NCBI GenBank assembly: GCA_001767035.1
Contig: MEKR01000188.1
Location: 1-53,364 of the forward strand
Direction of reading: 5' to 3'
Source of the DNA: Acidobacteria bacterium RIFCSPLOWO2_02_FULL_61_28
Lineage (GTDB): Bacteria > Acidobacteriota > Terriglobia > 2-12-FULL-54-10
Length of the DNA: 53,364 nucleotides
The notes under the pieces are model-generated. The model did not search any database. It was not told the origin of the DNA and saw only the letters and a program-made list of their open reading frames with translations. This document shows positions 34,714 through 42,375 of the stretch, piece by piece; position 1 is the first letter of the stretch, and every line of letters begins with the position of its first letter. Position numbers and translations under genes: made by a program.

Positions 34714-35268
34714 ATGCTCAAGCGATTCATAGAGTACCTGAAGTATGGTGCCGGACGCCCACCTGGAACTATGTGGGCGATGGAAAAGTGCTACTTTGTC
34801 TTGAGACACCACTATCCTAACCTATCCGAGGATGCGTACCTGCTTCTTACGCTACGATCGCGCTATCCCCTAAGAAGAGACGTTGGCGAGATTGCTTCCC
34901 GTTGTCAGAATCTGGATGATGCGATACTTGAAGCTGTGCGACTGGATTTCGGCGACTTTGTTGTGCAGATGTTTCGACCCGCCTTAGAAGCGTTTCCGTT
35001 CTGCTCTGCGTGTCAAGAATACCGCGCCCTAAGTTTGACCGACACGCTCTGTTATGGATGTCGGAATTTCGGTGATTTAATTCCCTGTAACAGATGTAGA
35101 CTTTATTGGCCGAAGAACCAGAAATTCTGCGGACAGTGTGGTGCGCCGTTAGCCGTAGAAAAATCCGTGACTCTAATTCCCTGTAACAGATGTAGACTTT
35201 ATTGGCCGAAAAACCAGAAATTCTGCGGACAGTGTGGTGCCGCTTTGGTCGCGGCGCAAGAGGAGTAA
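34714..35268 (+). CDS. Zinc-ribbon protein with recently duplicated C-terminal ribbon
   Basis: A 184-residue protein of unknown function. The N-terminal 100 residues are helical (MLKRFIEYLKYGAGRPPGTM). A first metal motif is FCSACQEYRAL with LCYGCRNFG. Two almost identical copies of a zinc ribbon follow, IPCNRCRLYWPKNQKFCGQC, separated by a short linker; each has CxxC and CxxC. The DNA of the two copies is identical over 67 bp except for one base (35078-35144 and 35174-35240). Low GC content sets it apart from flanking genes. Double ribbons of this kind are often protein- or nucleic-acid-binding tails; the role here is not known. Confidence 0.75.
   Translation: MLKRFIEYLKYGAGRPPGTMWAMEKCYFVLRHHYPNLSEDAYLLLTLRSRYPLRRDVGEIASRCQNLDDAILEAVRLDFGDFVVQMFRPALEAFPFCSACQEYRALSLTDTLCYGCRNFGDLIPCNRCRLYWPKNQKFCGQCGAPLAVEKSVTLIPCNRCRLYWPKNQKFCGQCGAALVAAQEE
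35078..35240 (+). repeat. Two direct 67-bp repeats (96-bp period) inside the zinc-ribbon gene
   Basis: Copy 1 is 35078-35144 and copy 2 is 35174-35240. They differ at one base (GAAGAACC versus GAAAAACC). The period of 96 bp keeps the frame. Confidence 0.95.
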
Positions 35269-35370
35269 AAACTCTGCCACCTGAATCTGAGAGGATTCAC
35301 CTGGAAGAAATCCACACATCGTTAGGGTATATCAGCAACGGAGAGGCAAGAGATAGGCCAGCACTGCTCA

Positions 35371-37842
35371 ATGCTTCCCGACACCATCCAGCAGTTAGAG
35401 TTCGACGGAGTGCTCGCCCTGCTCCGTCGTTATGCCGGAAGCCCGTTGGGAGAGGCCAAACTCCTGGCGCTGCTTCCCGCGGCGGACGAGGCAGAACCTG
35501 TCGAGCGGTTGCGCCTCGCCGCCGAGGGCAGGGAGTATCTGCGCGTCAGCCGGGGAATCGCCCGGGGAACCGCCGGTCAGGGAATAGAAGCCGCGCCTGC
35601 CGGCGCGCTGCCGCTCGATTTCTCCGGGTTCACCGATCCAGCGGAGGTCTTTGGCAAGCTCGGCGTCGAAGGAACGATTTTAGAAATTCCCGAGGTCGTC
35701 CAACTACTCCGCCTGGCCGAGCGGGCTACCGACGTCCGCCGGGCGCTGCTCGCGGCGCAGAGCCGCTTTCCGCATCTCGCGCGCGAGGCGGATCGCGTGG
35801 CTGACTTCCATTTTCTGCTCCAGGAATTCCACGGAAAGATTCTTCCTTCGGGTGAGCTCGACGACCACGCCAGCCCCGAGCTGCGGCGCATCCGGCGCGA
35901 GATCGAGAAGCAGCGCGCCGTGATCCTGTCGTCGTTGCGCGAATTCTTGCGGAGCCAATCCGAGGAAAGCCTTTCGCGCGAAGAGATCATCACGATTCGC
36001 GGCGACCGCTTTGTGGTCCCCGTCCGGGCGCAGAAGAAAGGGCAGGTGCGCGGCGTCGTGCACGGCTCCAGCTCGAGTGGCCAGACGATGTACGTCGAGC
36101 CGCTCGAGACGATTGAACTTAATAACGAGCTGGTCCGGCTGCGGGAAGAAGAAACGCAGGAAATTCACCGCATTCTGCGCGAGATGACCGCGCGCCTGCG
36201 CCAGCGGTTGCTGGAATTGTCCGAGGCGGCCGAGGCCATCGGCGTGCTCGATCTCGCGTTCGCCTGCGGGCGCTATGCTCTGGACTACGACTGCGTCATC
36301 CCTAGCTTCAACCCCGCCCGGCTCGTGCTCCGCGACGTCCGCCACCCGTTGCTCGAAGCCCTGTTCCGTAAGAAAGGCGGCGCGGTGGTCCCGTTCTCGC
36401 TGACGCTCGAAGACGGGAACCACGTGCTGGTCATCAGCGGGCCGAACACCGGGGGGAAAACCGTCGCTTTGAAGACAGTCGGATTACTGGCGCTGATGGC
36501 GAAGGCGGGCCTGCCGGTCCCGGCAGCGGAAGCCGAATTCCCTTTCTTTGACCGAATCCTGGCCGACATCGGGGACTATCAGTCCATTCAGGAAAGCCTC
36601 AGCACGTTTTCCGCGCATCTGGTCAACATCGCCGCCATGCTGGACTCGGCCACGCCCGACTCGCTCATCCTGCTCGATGAATTGGGAAGCGCCACGGACC
36701 CCGAGGAAGCTGGCGCGCTGGGCGTGGCGATAGTGGATCGCTTTCGCTCCGCCGGAGCGTTTACCATCGCCTCAACGCATCACCTGGCGCTCAAAGCCTA
36801 CGCCATGAATACCCCAGGCGTGCGCAGCGCGAACATGGGGTTTGACGAGCAGACCCTCGCGCCGACCTATCGGTTGGAGATAGGCCGGCCGGGAAAATCG
36901 AGCGGCCTGGCCATTGCCCAACGCCTGGGCCTGCCGCGCGAAGTCCTCGAACGCGCCCGGCAAGCGATGAGCGTGGCGCATCAGGAAGTCGAGCGTTTCC
37001 TCGTGCGGCTGCGCGAAGAGGAAGCGGCAGCAACACGACTGCGCCTGGAAGCGGAGGAGAAAAGCGCCGCCCTCGAACAACGAGAGAAGGAGTGGAACGA
37101 GACCGTTCAGAAACGCGAGGCCCAGCGCGCGGCGGAGTGGGAACGCCAGCTCGAAGCCTTGTGGCATTCGGTCGAGGAGCGAGCGGAAGAAAAATTGCGG
37201 GAAATCAGCGCGCGGGCCGCCAAGGCGTCACGGCTTCGTGAGCCTAAGAAGGAAGCCGCACAAGTTGCCTCGCTCCTGCGGCAAGAGGCCAAAGAAGACC
37301 TGCGGACCACGCTACTGAGTCACTGGGGTGGAGGAGGCGAATCCGCGCCCCGGCCCGCCGATGCCGCCCCTCGCCCAGAGCCGCAGGTCGGCGACACCGT
37401 GCGGCTCCAGAGCTTCGGCAAGCAAGGGGTCGTGCGCAGCAAGTCGGGGAATTGGCTCGAAGTGGAGGTCGGGCATCTGCGGACCAAAGTTCCGGCGGAC
37501 GACGTGGCGGAGATCATGGCCGCGCCCCGGCTCGCCGGGGGCAAGTCTCTTGCTCCAGGCAGGATCAGCGTGCACGTCGAACGAGTCGCGGAAGGCTCTC
37601 TTTCCGAAATCAACGTCATCGGCGAGACCGCGGACGAAGCCCGGCGGCGCGTGGACAAGTTCCTGGACAATGCGTTCCTGGCCCAGATGGCGCGCGTCCG
37701 CGTGGTGCACGGGAGCGGCAAGGGAATCCTGCGCCAGGCGCTGGCGGAGATGTTCGCCGACCACCCCCACGTTGAAAAGTTCTTCCCCGCCCCCCAGGCC
37801 GAAGGCGGAGCCGGGGCCACGATTGTCGAATTGAAAGTTTAG
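35371..37842 (+). CDS. mutS2: Endonuclease MutS2
   Basis: An 823-residue MutS2. This family acts in suppression of recombination or in rescue of collided ribosomes, depending on species. Order of domains: N-terminal core (MLPDTIQQLEFDGVLALLRR), clamp/lever (EIITIRGDRFVVPVRAQKKG, VHGSSSSGQTMYVEPLETIE), ATPase with Walker A GPNTGGKT near residue 360, Walker B and switch LLDELGSATDPEEAGALG and ASTHHLALKAYA. Next come a Glu/Arg-rich coiled coil (about 530-640), a small beta domain (VGDTVRLQSFGKQGVVRSK) and the C-terminal Smr nuclease domain (from about 745; VVHGSGKGILRQAL). No mismatch-recognition domain is present, as expected for MutS2. The start ATG 35371 lacks a clear ribosome site. It is a single gene. 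Confidence 0.97.
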   Translation: MLPDTIQQLEFDGVLALLRRYAGSPLGEAKLLALLPAADEAEPVERLRLAAEGREYLRVSRGIARGTAGQGIEAAPAGALPLDFSGFTDPAEVFGKLGVEGTILEIPEVVQLLRLAERATDVRRALLAAQSRFPHLAREADRVADFHFLLQEFHGKILPSGELDDHASPELRRIRREIEKQRAVILSSLREFLRSQSEESLSREEIITIRGDRFVVPVRAQKKGQVRGVVHGSSSSGQTMYVEPLETIELNNELVRLREEETQEIHRILREMTARLRQRLLELSEAAEAIGVLDLAFACGRYALDYDCVIPSFNPARLVLRDVRHPLLEALFRKKGGAVVPFSLTLEDGNHVLVISGPNTGGKTVALKTVGLLALMAKAGLPVPAAEAEFPFFDRILADIGDYQSIQESLSTFSAHLVNIAAMLDSATPDSLILLDELGSATDPEEAGALGVAIVDRFRSAGAFTIASTHHLALKAYAMNTPGVRSANMGFDEQTLAPTYRLEIGRPGKSSGLAIAQRLGLPREVLERARQAMSVAHQEVERFLVRLREEEAAATRLRLEAEEKSAALEQREKEWNETVQKREAQRAAEWERQLEALWHSVEERAEEKLREISARAAKASRLREPKKEAAQVASLLRQEAKEDLRTTLLSHWGGGGESAPRPADAAPRPEPQVGDTVRLQSFGKQGVVRSKSGNWLEVEVGHLRTKVPADDVAEIMAAPRLAGGKSLAPGRISVHVERVAEGSLSEINVIGETADEARRRVDKFLDNAFLAQMARVRVVHGSGKGILRQALAEMFADHPHVEKFFPAPQAEGGAGATIVELKV

Positions 37843-38103
37843 GTGGGGCTGTCCGAGAATTGTGGCTTCACCTATTGGCAAGCGGGAAGATGCAGTAGTG
37901 CCACCGTTGGTGCTGACGACTGGCTCGGTCAATTCGCTTTCGATTGATCTGGCGCCCCTCTCGGTGGTCGAGTCGCTCGGGATCGAAAGATGAAAAAACG
38001 GCCCCAACGGAGGCGAGGGAGTATACTGGCTTGCGGCCGGGAAGGTAAAATGGAAATTCTGGCTGAGGTGATCGTGTAAACTCCGTGTCGTGGAGGTCCG
38101 AGA

Positions 38104-39153
38104 ATGAAGCGCCTTCCGCGAGACCCAATTCGATTCGATATATTCAATGCCTACGCCGTCTACGGACGGGAGGAACGGCTCTCATTACGTGATCCGGCAG
38201 CGACTGGAGGGTTTGTGAATCAAATACGAACCTCGATTCAGGGGTCGCTATCGAATGACGCGCTCCTGTACGGACGTAGAACGGAATCAATGTTTGAGGC
38301 GATGATTGCTAGCATCGGCGAAGTCGAAATTCTCAAGCAAGAGGATTCGGGCGAAATTTACGTATCAAACGACGCGCTGAAGGTTCCAGACTTCCGATTG
38401 GTTTTGGCAGATGGAAGTCAAGTCCTGGTAGAGGTTAAAAACCACCACCAGGGGACAGACGCGATGAAACCGTTCGAGCTAGACAAAGATTACCTGGACG
38501 GCCTTGTGGGATACGCGAATGTAATGAAATGCGACCTCTTTCTTGCCGTTTATTGGTCTCGGTGGAACCTCTGGACTCTAGTACCACCACAAGCGTTTCA
38601 CGAGAACCGCAACAAGAGGGAGCTTGATCTGCTTAACGCGATGAAGGCGAATCACATGGCAAGCCTTGGCGATTACAGCATAGGGACGCGTTTCCCCCTC
38701 AGCATTGTCATGTATGCGGACAAAGCCGAATCACGATTTCTTGGGCCGGACGGGTCCGGAGATTTTAGGATATCGAACGTCGAAGTCTATTGTGCCGGAA
38801 CATTAGTTGCAAAGCCGGAGGAACGCCGCATCGCGACCTACCTGATGTTCTACGGGAAATGGCACTACGAATCGGATGCCAAGATCGTTAAAAATGAAAT
38901 CGAATCGGTCGAGCACAGATGGGTCCCGCAAGAGGATAACAACCAAGGGTTTGAAATCGTAGGCTCGCTAGGAGAGATGTTTTCAACGTATTACAGATTC
39001 TTCACCCAGGAGGAGGGCAGAGTCGAAAGACTGCAGGTGAATTTCACTCCCGGCTCGCTCGGCCAACTCATTCCCAAAGACTACAAGCGTGATGTGCTTC
39101 CCCTCTGGCGATTTAGGCTGAAACCCTCAGTCCCGTCAGGCGGGCAAGAGTGA
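38104..39153 (+). CDS. Putative PD-(D/E)xK nuclease-fold protein
   Basis: A 349-residue protein with a restriction-endonuclease-like core: VPDFRLVLADGSQVLVEVKN (Asp, then E-V-K at 14-16 residues' distance, about residues 97-116), preceded by a helix with a Glu in GRRTESMFEAMIASIGEVEI. This resembles type II enzymes and VRR-like nucleases. Further on, DYLDGLVGYANVMKCDLFLA and WTLVPPQAFHE are typical of such nuclease domains. The C-terminal half matches nothing recognised. Base composition is less GC-rich than its surroundings. No methyltransferase or specificity gene is adjacent, so a restriction-modification system is not supported; a single-gene defence or repair role is inference. There is an antitoxin-like gene 150 bp downstream. 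Confidence 0.65.
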   Translation: MKRLPRDPIRFDIFNAYAVYGREERLSLRDPAATGGFVNQIRTSIQGSLSNDALLYGRRTESMFEAMIASIGEVEILKQEDSGEIYVSNDALKVPDFRLVLADGSQVLVEVKNHHQGTDAMKPFELDKDYLDGLVGYANVMKCDLFLAVYWSRWNLWTLVPPQAFHENRNKRELDLLNAMKANHMASLGDYSIGTRFPLSIVMYADKAESRFLGPDGSGDFRISNVEVYCAGTLVAKPEERRIATYLMFYGKWHYESDAKIVKNEIESVEHRWVPQEDNNQGFEIVGSLGEMFSTYYRFFTQEEGRVERLQVNFTPGSLGQLIPKDYKRDVLPLWRFRLKPSVPSGGQE

Positions 39154-39305
39154 TTGTTTTGGAAAAACTGGGGGGGAATGGGGACAGCCTAAACTGCGCG
39201 TTTTTTTGCAAATAGAGAATTTCTAAAACGCCTGGAATCAGCAAACAGTTTGGAGGCGCGGGCGGCCCAACCTGTTGTAGCATGGTATGAACATCAGGCG
39301 AATCC

Positions 39306-39539
39306 ATGAGCAATCAACCAACCAAAAATGACGACATGGCGGACGAGATAGACTTCAGCAAAGGGGTTCGCGGCCTCCATCACATCCCGCCTGGCGCAAA
39401 GGTGTTTTTGCCCGCCTCCATCGAGCGGAGCGTCTGGGAATACTTCTCGGAAAAGGCTGAAGAGAAGGGCGTGGAGCTTTCAGAGCTTCTCACCGAGGTC
39501 CTCCAGCGCGATATCGAGATCAACGAGGCGCTGAAGTAA
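39306..39539 (+). CDS. Small antitoxin-like protein (CopG/BrnA-like C-terminus)
   Basis: A 77-residue acidic protein. It begins with DEIDFSKGVRGLHHIPPGAK, a motif seen in many small antitoxin-type proteins. A helix pair follows (ERSVWEYFSEKAEEKGVELS, ELLTEVLQRDIEINEALK) whose last part resembles BrnA/CopG antitoxins (LLNxxLRRDIELNEAL). No toxin (BrnT-like or other) gene lies on either side; the nearest gene upstream is the PD-(D/E)xK protein. No strong ribosome site is present at ATG 39306. Ribbon-helix-helix DNA binding is inference. Confidence 0.6.
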   Translation: MSNQPTKNDDMADEIDFSKGVRGLHHIPPGAKVFLPASIERSVWEYFSEKAEEKGVELSELLTEVLQRDIEINEALK

Positions 39540-39719
39540 TTGCGATTCCGGAGCCGACTCGTGGATCATCGTTAGGCTGCATGGGAACCTTCCTCGATTA
39601 AAAACACCTCACAACAACCGTAATGACAAGCCATCCGCCCCAGCGATCCGGCAAGGCACACCGGCGGACAAAGCGTGGTAGGATAATTTTCTCAATAAGA
39701 TGCCTTCGGCGAGGTACGA

Positions 39720-41153
39720 ATGCCCTACCACGATCTGCGCGAATATCTCCAGGTACTAGAGAAAAAAGGTCTGCTCTGCCACGTCACGGCGGAGGTGGAC
39801 AAGGACTGGGAGATCAGCGCGGTGTGCCGGCAGGCCTTCCGGACCATCCCCCAGGCGCGCCGCCCGGCCCTGATGTTCGATCGCATTAAAGGGCACACCA
39901 TCCCGCTGGTGGTCGGCATCCTGGGCGGTTCCCGCGAAATTTACGCGACGGCGCTCGAGACGGACCAGGCCGGGGTCTGGGAAAAATGGCAGCGCGGGAA
40001 GAATCCGATTACCCCTCGCTTGGTGAATAGCGGGCCGTGCCAGGAAGTAGTTCAGATGGGCGACGAGGCCAACTTCGAGATGCTGCCCGCGCCGGTCTGG
40101 ACCGTGGGGCAGGACCCGGGTCCCTATCACACCTCTCCGTTTGTCATCTCCCGCGATCCGGAGACCCGCATTCCGAACGTGGGGACCTACCGTCTGCAAG
40201 TCAAAGGTCCCCGCAAGGGTGGATTCATGATTAACCCGCAGCGCAACATGCGCCAGCACCTGCGAAAGAATGAGGCGCGGGGCTGCGGCACCGATGCCGC
40301 GATCGTGTTCGGCACCGATCCGGTCATCGGCCTGACCTCGGTCAGCCCGTTTCCGTATGGGGCGGATGAGCTGGCGGCGGCGGGAGGAATCCGCGGGGAG
40401 CCGGTCGAGGTGGTGAAATGTCTGACCGTGGACCTGGAAGTCCCCGCCACGGCCGAAATCGTCGTGGAAGGCCGGGTGCCCTTCCAGGGTCTCGAAAAAG
40501 AAGGCCCCTTTGGCGAATATGCGGGCTATATGGGCGCGGGCGGAAACAATCCCCTGTTTGAAGTGACCTGCATCACGCACCGGCGCAACCCGATCTACCA
40601 GGCCTTCCTGAGCCAGATGCCTCCCAGCGAATCGAGTTGCATCAAGGCCTTTGGACGCGAGATGGAAATCCGCCGGCACCTCAAAAATAATTGCGGCATC
40701 CCGGTCGAGGACGTCTGCCTCACCGAAAGCAGCGGCGCCACCGCCTACCTAATCGTTTCCATCAAAAAGCAGAACCGCTTTCAACCGCTGAAAGCGATGA
40801 TGGGAGTTTGGTCGCTCAATATCGGGATCGGCAAGATCATGATCGTGGTGGATGACGACATTGACGTGCGGGACCCCTGGCAGGTCGAATGGGCGCTGAG
40901 CTTTCGCATGCAGCCGGCCGAGGACATCCACATCTTCCGCAACATGGACCCCACTACGCTAGACCCTTCGCAGCCCCCCAAAGACGGGAAGCCGGTGCCG
41001 CCCCCGGAACAGGTGAGTTCGAAGGTCGGCATTGACGCCACCCGGAAATTCCCTTACCCGCCGCTCGCTGTGCCGCCCAAGGAGCACTTGGAGCGAGTTG
41101 CCGCCAATTGGGCGCACTACGGAATCCGCGAGGTCAACCCGCAGGGGTCCTAG
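39720..41153 (+). CDS. UbiD family decarboxylase
   Basis: A 477-residue member of the UbiD family, which reversibly decarboxylates aromatic or unsaturated acids using prenylated FMN. Motifs: MPYHDLREYLQVLEKKGLL, NSGPCQEVVQMG, NVGTYRLQVKGPRKGGFMIN (cofactor-binding loop), RNMRQHLRKNEARG, EGPFGEYAGYMGAGG (with one catalytic Glu) and FLSQMPPSESSCIKAFGREM. The C-terminal tail DATRKFPYPPLAVPPKEHLE is typical of the family. Length agrees with UbiD (about 480-500). GAGG lies 6 bp before the ATG. No UbiX (prenyl-FMN synthase) gene or ubiquinone genes are adjacent, so substrate is open: ubiquinone/menaquinone precursor, or phenolic acid. Confidence 0.95.
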   Translation: MPYHDLREYLQVLEKKGLLCHVTAEVDKDWEISAVCRQAFRTIPQARRPALMFDRIKGHTIPLVVGILGGSREIYATALETDQAGVWEKWQRGKNPITPRLVNSGPCQEVVQMGDEANFEMLPAPVWTVGQDPGPYHTSPFVISRDPETRIPNVGTYRLQVKGPRKGGFMINPQRNMRQHLRKNEARGCGTDAAIVFGTDPVIGLTSVSPFPYGADELAAAGGIRGEPVEVVKCLTVDLEVPATAEIVVEGRVPFQGLEKEGPFGEYAGYMGAGGNNPLFEVTCITHRRNPIYQAFLSQMPPSESSCIKAFGREMEIRRHLKNNCGIPVEDVCLTESSGATAYLIVSIKKQNRFQPLKAMMGVWSLNIGIGKIMIVVDDDIDVRDPWQVEWALSFRMQPAEDIHIFRNMDPTTLDPSQPPKDGKPVPPPEQVSSKVGIDATRKFPYPPLAVPPKEHLERVAANWAHYGIREVNPQGS

Positions 41154-41188
41154 GGTCGGGCCTCCACCCAGGCGCCGTCCCGATCAGG

Positions 41189-41194
41189 TATAAT
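41189..41194 (+). promoter_or_regulatory. Possible -10 box for the HEPN gene pair
   Basis: A perfect TATAAT at 41189-41194 lies about 100 bp upstream of the HEPN start codon. No good -35 is seen 16-18 bp upstream, so it is only a candidate. Confidence 0.35.
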
Positions 41195-41296
41195 TAGCAC
41201 GTTAACGCATGACGGATTCTAACCGGGCCAGCAAATTCGAGAGCTAGGGTTTCAGCCGAGACGGTCGCACGCGCGGTCGGGGGAGGACCGAGCGGA

Positions 41297-41719
41297 ATGG
41301 ATAGAACTCAGCTTCAGCAACTCGCCGAGCTTCGCGTAGAGGACGCCGAGGTTCTGCTCGCGGCAAGCCGATGGGCGGCGGCTTACTACCTGCTCGGCTA
41401 CTCCATTGAGTGCGCGCTGAAGGCTTGCGTCGCCAAGCAGTTCCGCTTCAGTCCATACGAAGTGCCAGATAAGAAGGTTGTCAACGATTTTTATACGCAT
41501 GATCTTGGCACATTGCTCAATCTCTCAGGTCTCAAGTCGGAGAAAGAGAGGCGAGCCAGGACCGACTCGGCCTTTGAAATCAACTGGAACATAGTGAAGG
41601 ATTGGAACGAAACTTACCGTTACTATTTGGGTGGCACTGAAACGGACGCTCGCGGAATGTACGAGGCTGTCACAAATAGTACGTCAGGGGTTCTACCATG
41701 GCTGAAAACACAGTGGTAA
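41297..41719 (+). CDS. HEPN domain protein
   Basis: A 140-residue HEPN-fold protein: MDRTQLQQLAELRVEDAEVL, then AAAYYLLGYSIECALKACVA, the core helix that identifies HEPN, then FYTHDLGTLL, which matches the HDLxxLL helix. HEPN domains are often RNases in toxin-antitoxin or defence modules. The usual RxxxxxH catalytic motif is not visible, so RNase activity is uncertain. The ORF overlaps the next gene by 22 bp, indicating translational coupling. GGAGG precedes ATG 41297 at 11 bp. Composition is a little less GC-rich than in the neighbours. HEPN proteins more often pair with an MNT nucleotidyltransferase; here the partner is a different, unnamed protein. Confidence 0.85.
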   Translation: MDRTQLQQLAELRVEDAEVLLAASRWAAAYYLLGYSIECALKACVAKQFRFSPYEVPDKKVVNDFYTHDLGTLLNLSGLKSEKERRARTDSAFEINWNIVKDWNETYRYYLGGTETDARGMYEAVTNSTSGVLPWLKTQW

Positions 41720-42102
41720 AGGAACAGCTCACGGAAGAGATGATCGAGGCTGGCGCCGAGCTGACGGCTAAGCTCGACGAGATGGGTTTGCCTATTGCGG
41801 CTGCTATGTGGTTCTTCATGCCGGAGATCAACGAATGGCGTCTTCTATTCGCCTCTGCCGAAGTATCCTCAGTGGGGCCACGCAGCGTCTACAAAAAGAT
41901 CCAAGAAGCCCGGCAAGCCCTCGGTCCGAAGGTCGAGGCGTCGCCGTTCTCAGCTATCGGCCTCCTGGACGCGAATGATCCACTTGTCCAGCTTCTTCGG
42001 ATCGCCCTGCGTACGGAAGGCGGGGTGTCGCGCATTCGCTTCTCGAAGAATGTGATCAATGGGCATTTCATAGAAGATGCGCTGATTTATCGCATCGCAT
42101 GA
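41698..42102 (+). CDS. Unknown protein overlapping and probably partnered with HEPN
   Basis: A 134-residue cytosolic protein with no recognised domain name. It contains MAENTVVKEQLTEEMIEAGA, IAAAMWFFMPEINEWRLLFA, VGPRSVYKKIQEARQALGPK and an Asp/Leu-rich helix (LLDANDPLVQLLRIALR) with a final strand (GHFIEDALIYRIA). Proteins of this appearance commonly follow a HEPN gene in bacterial genomes (family knowledge, not searched). The 22-bp overlap with the HEPN gene gives coupled expression, as in toxin-antitoxin pairs. It could be the antitoxin or a regulatory partner; this is inference. Confidence 0.7.
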   Translation: MAENTVVKEQLTEEMIEAGAELTAKLDEMGLPIAAAMWFFMPEINEWRLLFASAEVSSVGPRSVYKKIQEARQALGPKVEASPFSAIGLLDANDPLVQLLRIALRTEGGVSRIRFSKNVINGHFIEDALIYRIA

Positions 42103-42306
42103 GGCAGCCTAACCTGCGGCGGAACCCGAAAAAAACAGACTCCAGACAGAGGCTAATTGCAACCTGTTTGACTCCGAGTGAGGTTGAATCCACCGGCCGG
42201 CTGGGGGTATGATTTTGCTCGGCGGCTCAGGAAAAACCTGGAATTCATGACCTCCACGTTGGCCTCGCGGGGCGAGGAACCTGCGCGATCCTGGATTCAA
42301 AGTGCA

Positions 42307-42337
42307 GGTCCCTCGTCGCTACGCTCCTCGGGATGAC
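42307..42337 (-). repeat. Dispersed repeat copy, inverse of 6417-6448
   Basis: The complement begins GTCATCCCGAGGAGCG and ends GCGACGAGGGACC, matching 6417-6448 inside the SBBP gene except for one inserted T there. It lies in the 270-bp gene-free region 42103-42375, in which nothing else is seen. Confidence 0.75.
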
Positions 42338-42375
42338 AGCGGAGCGGCACGGATACAGGGCTTCCCAAAACCGCG

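Noticed and set aside
38104..39539. Restriction-modification system
   Set aside because: There is a nuclease-like core but no methyltransferase or specificity subunit anywhere near; the methyltransferase at 24729-26513 is a small-molecule type and 12 kb away.
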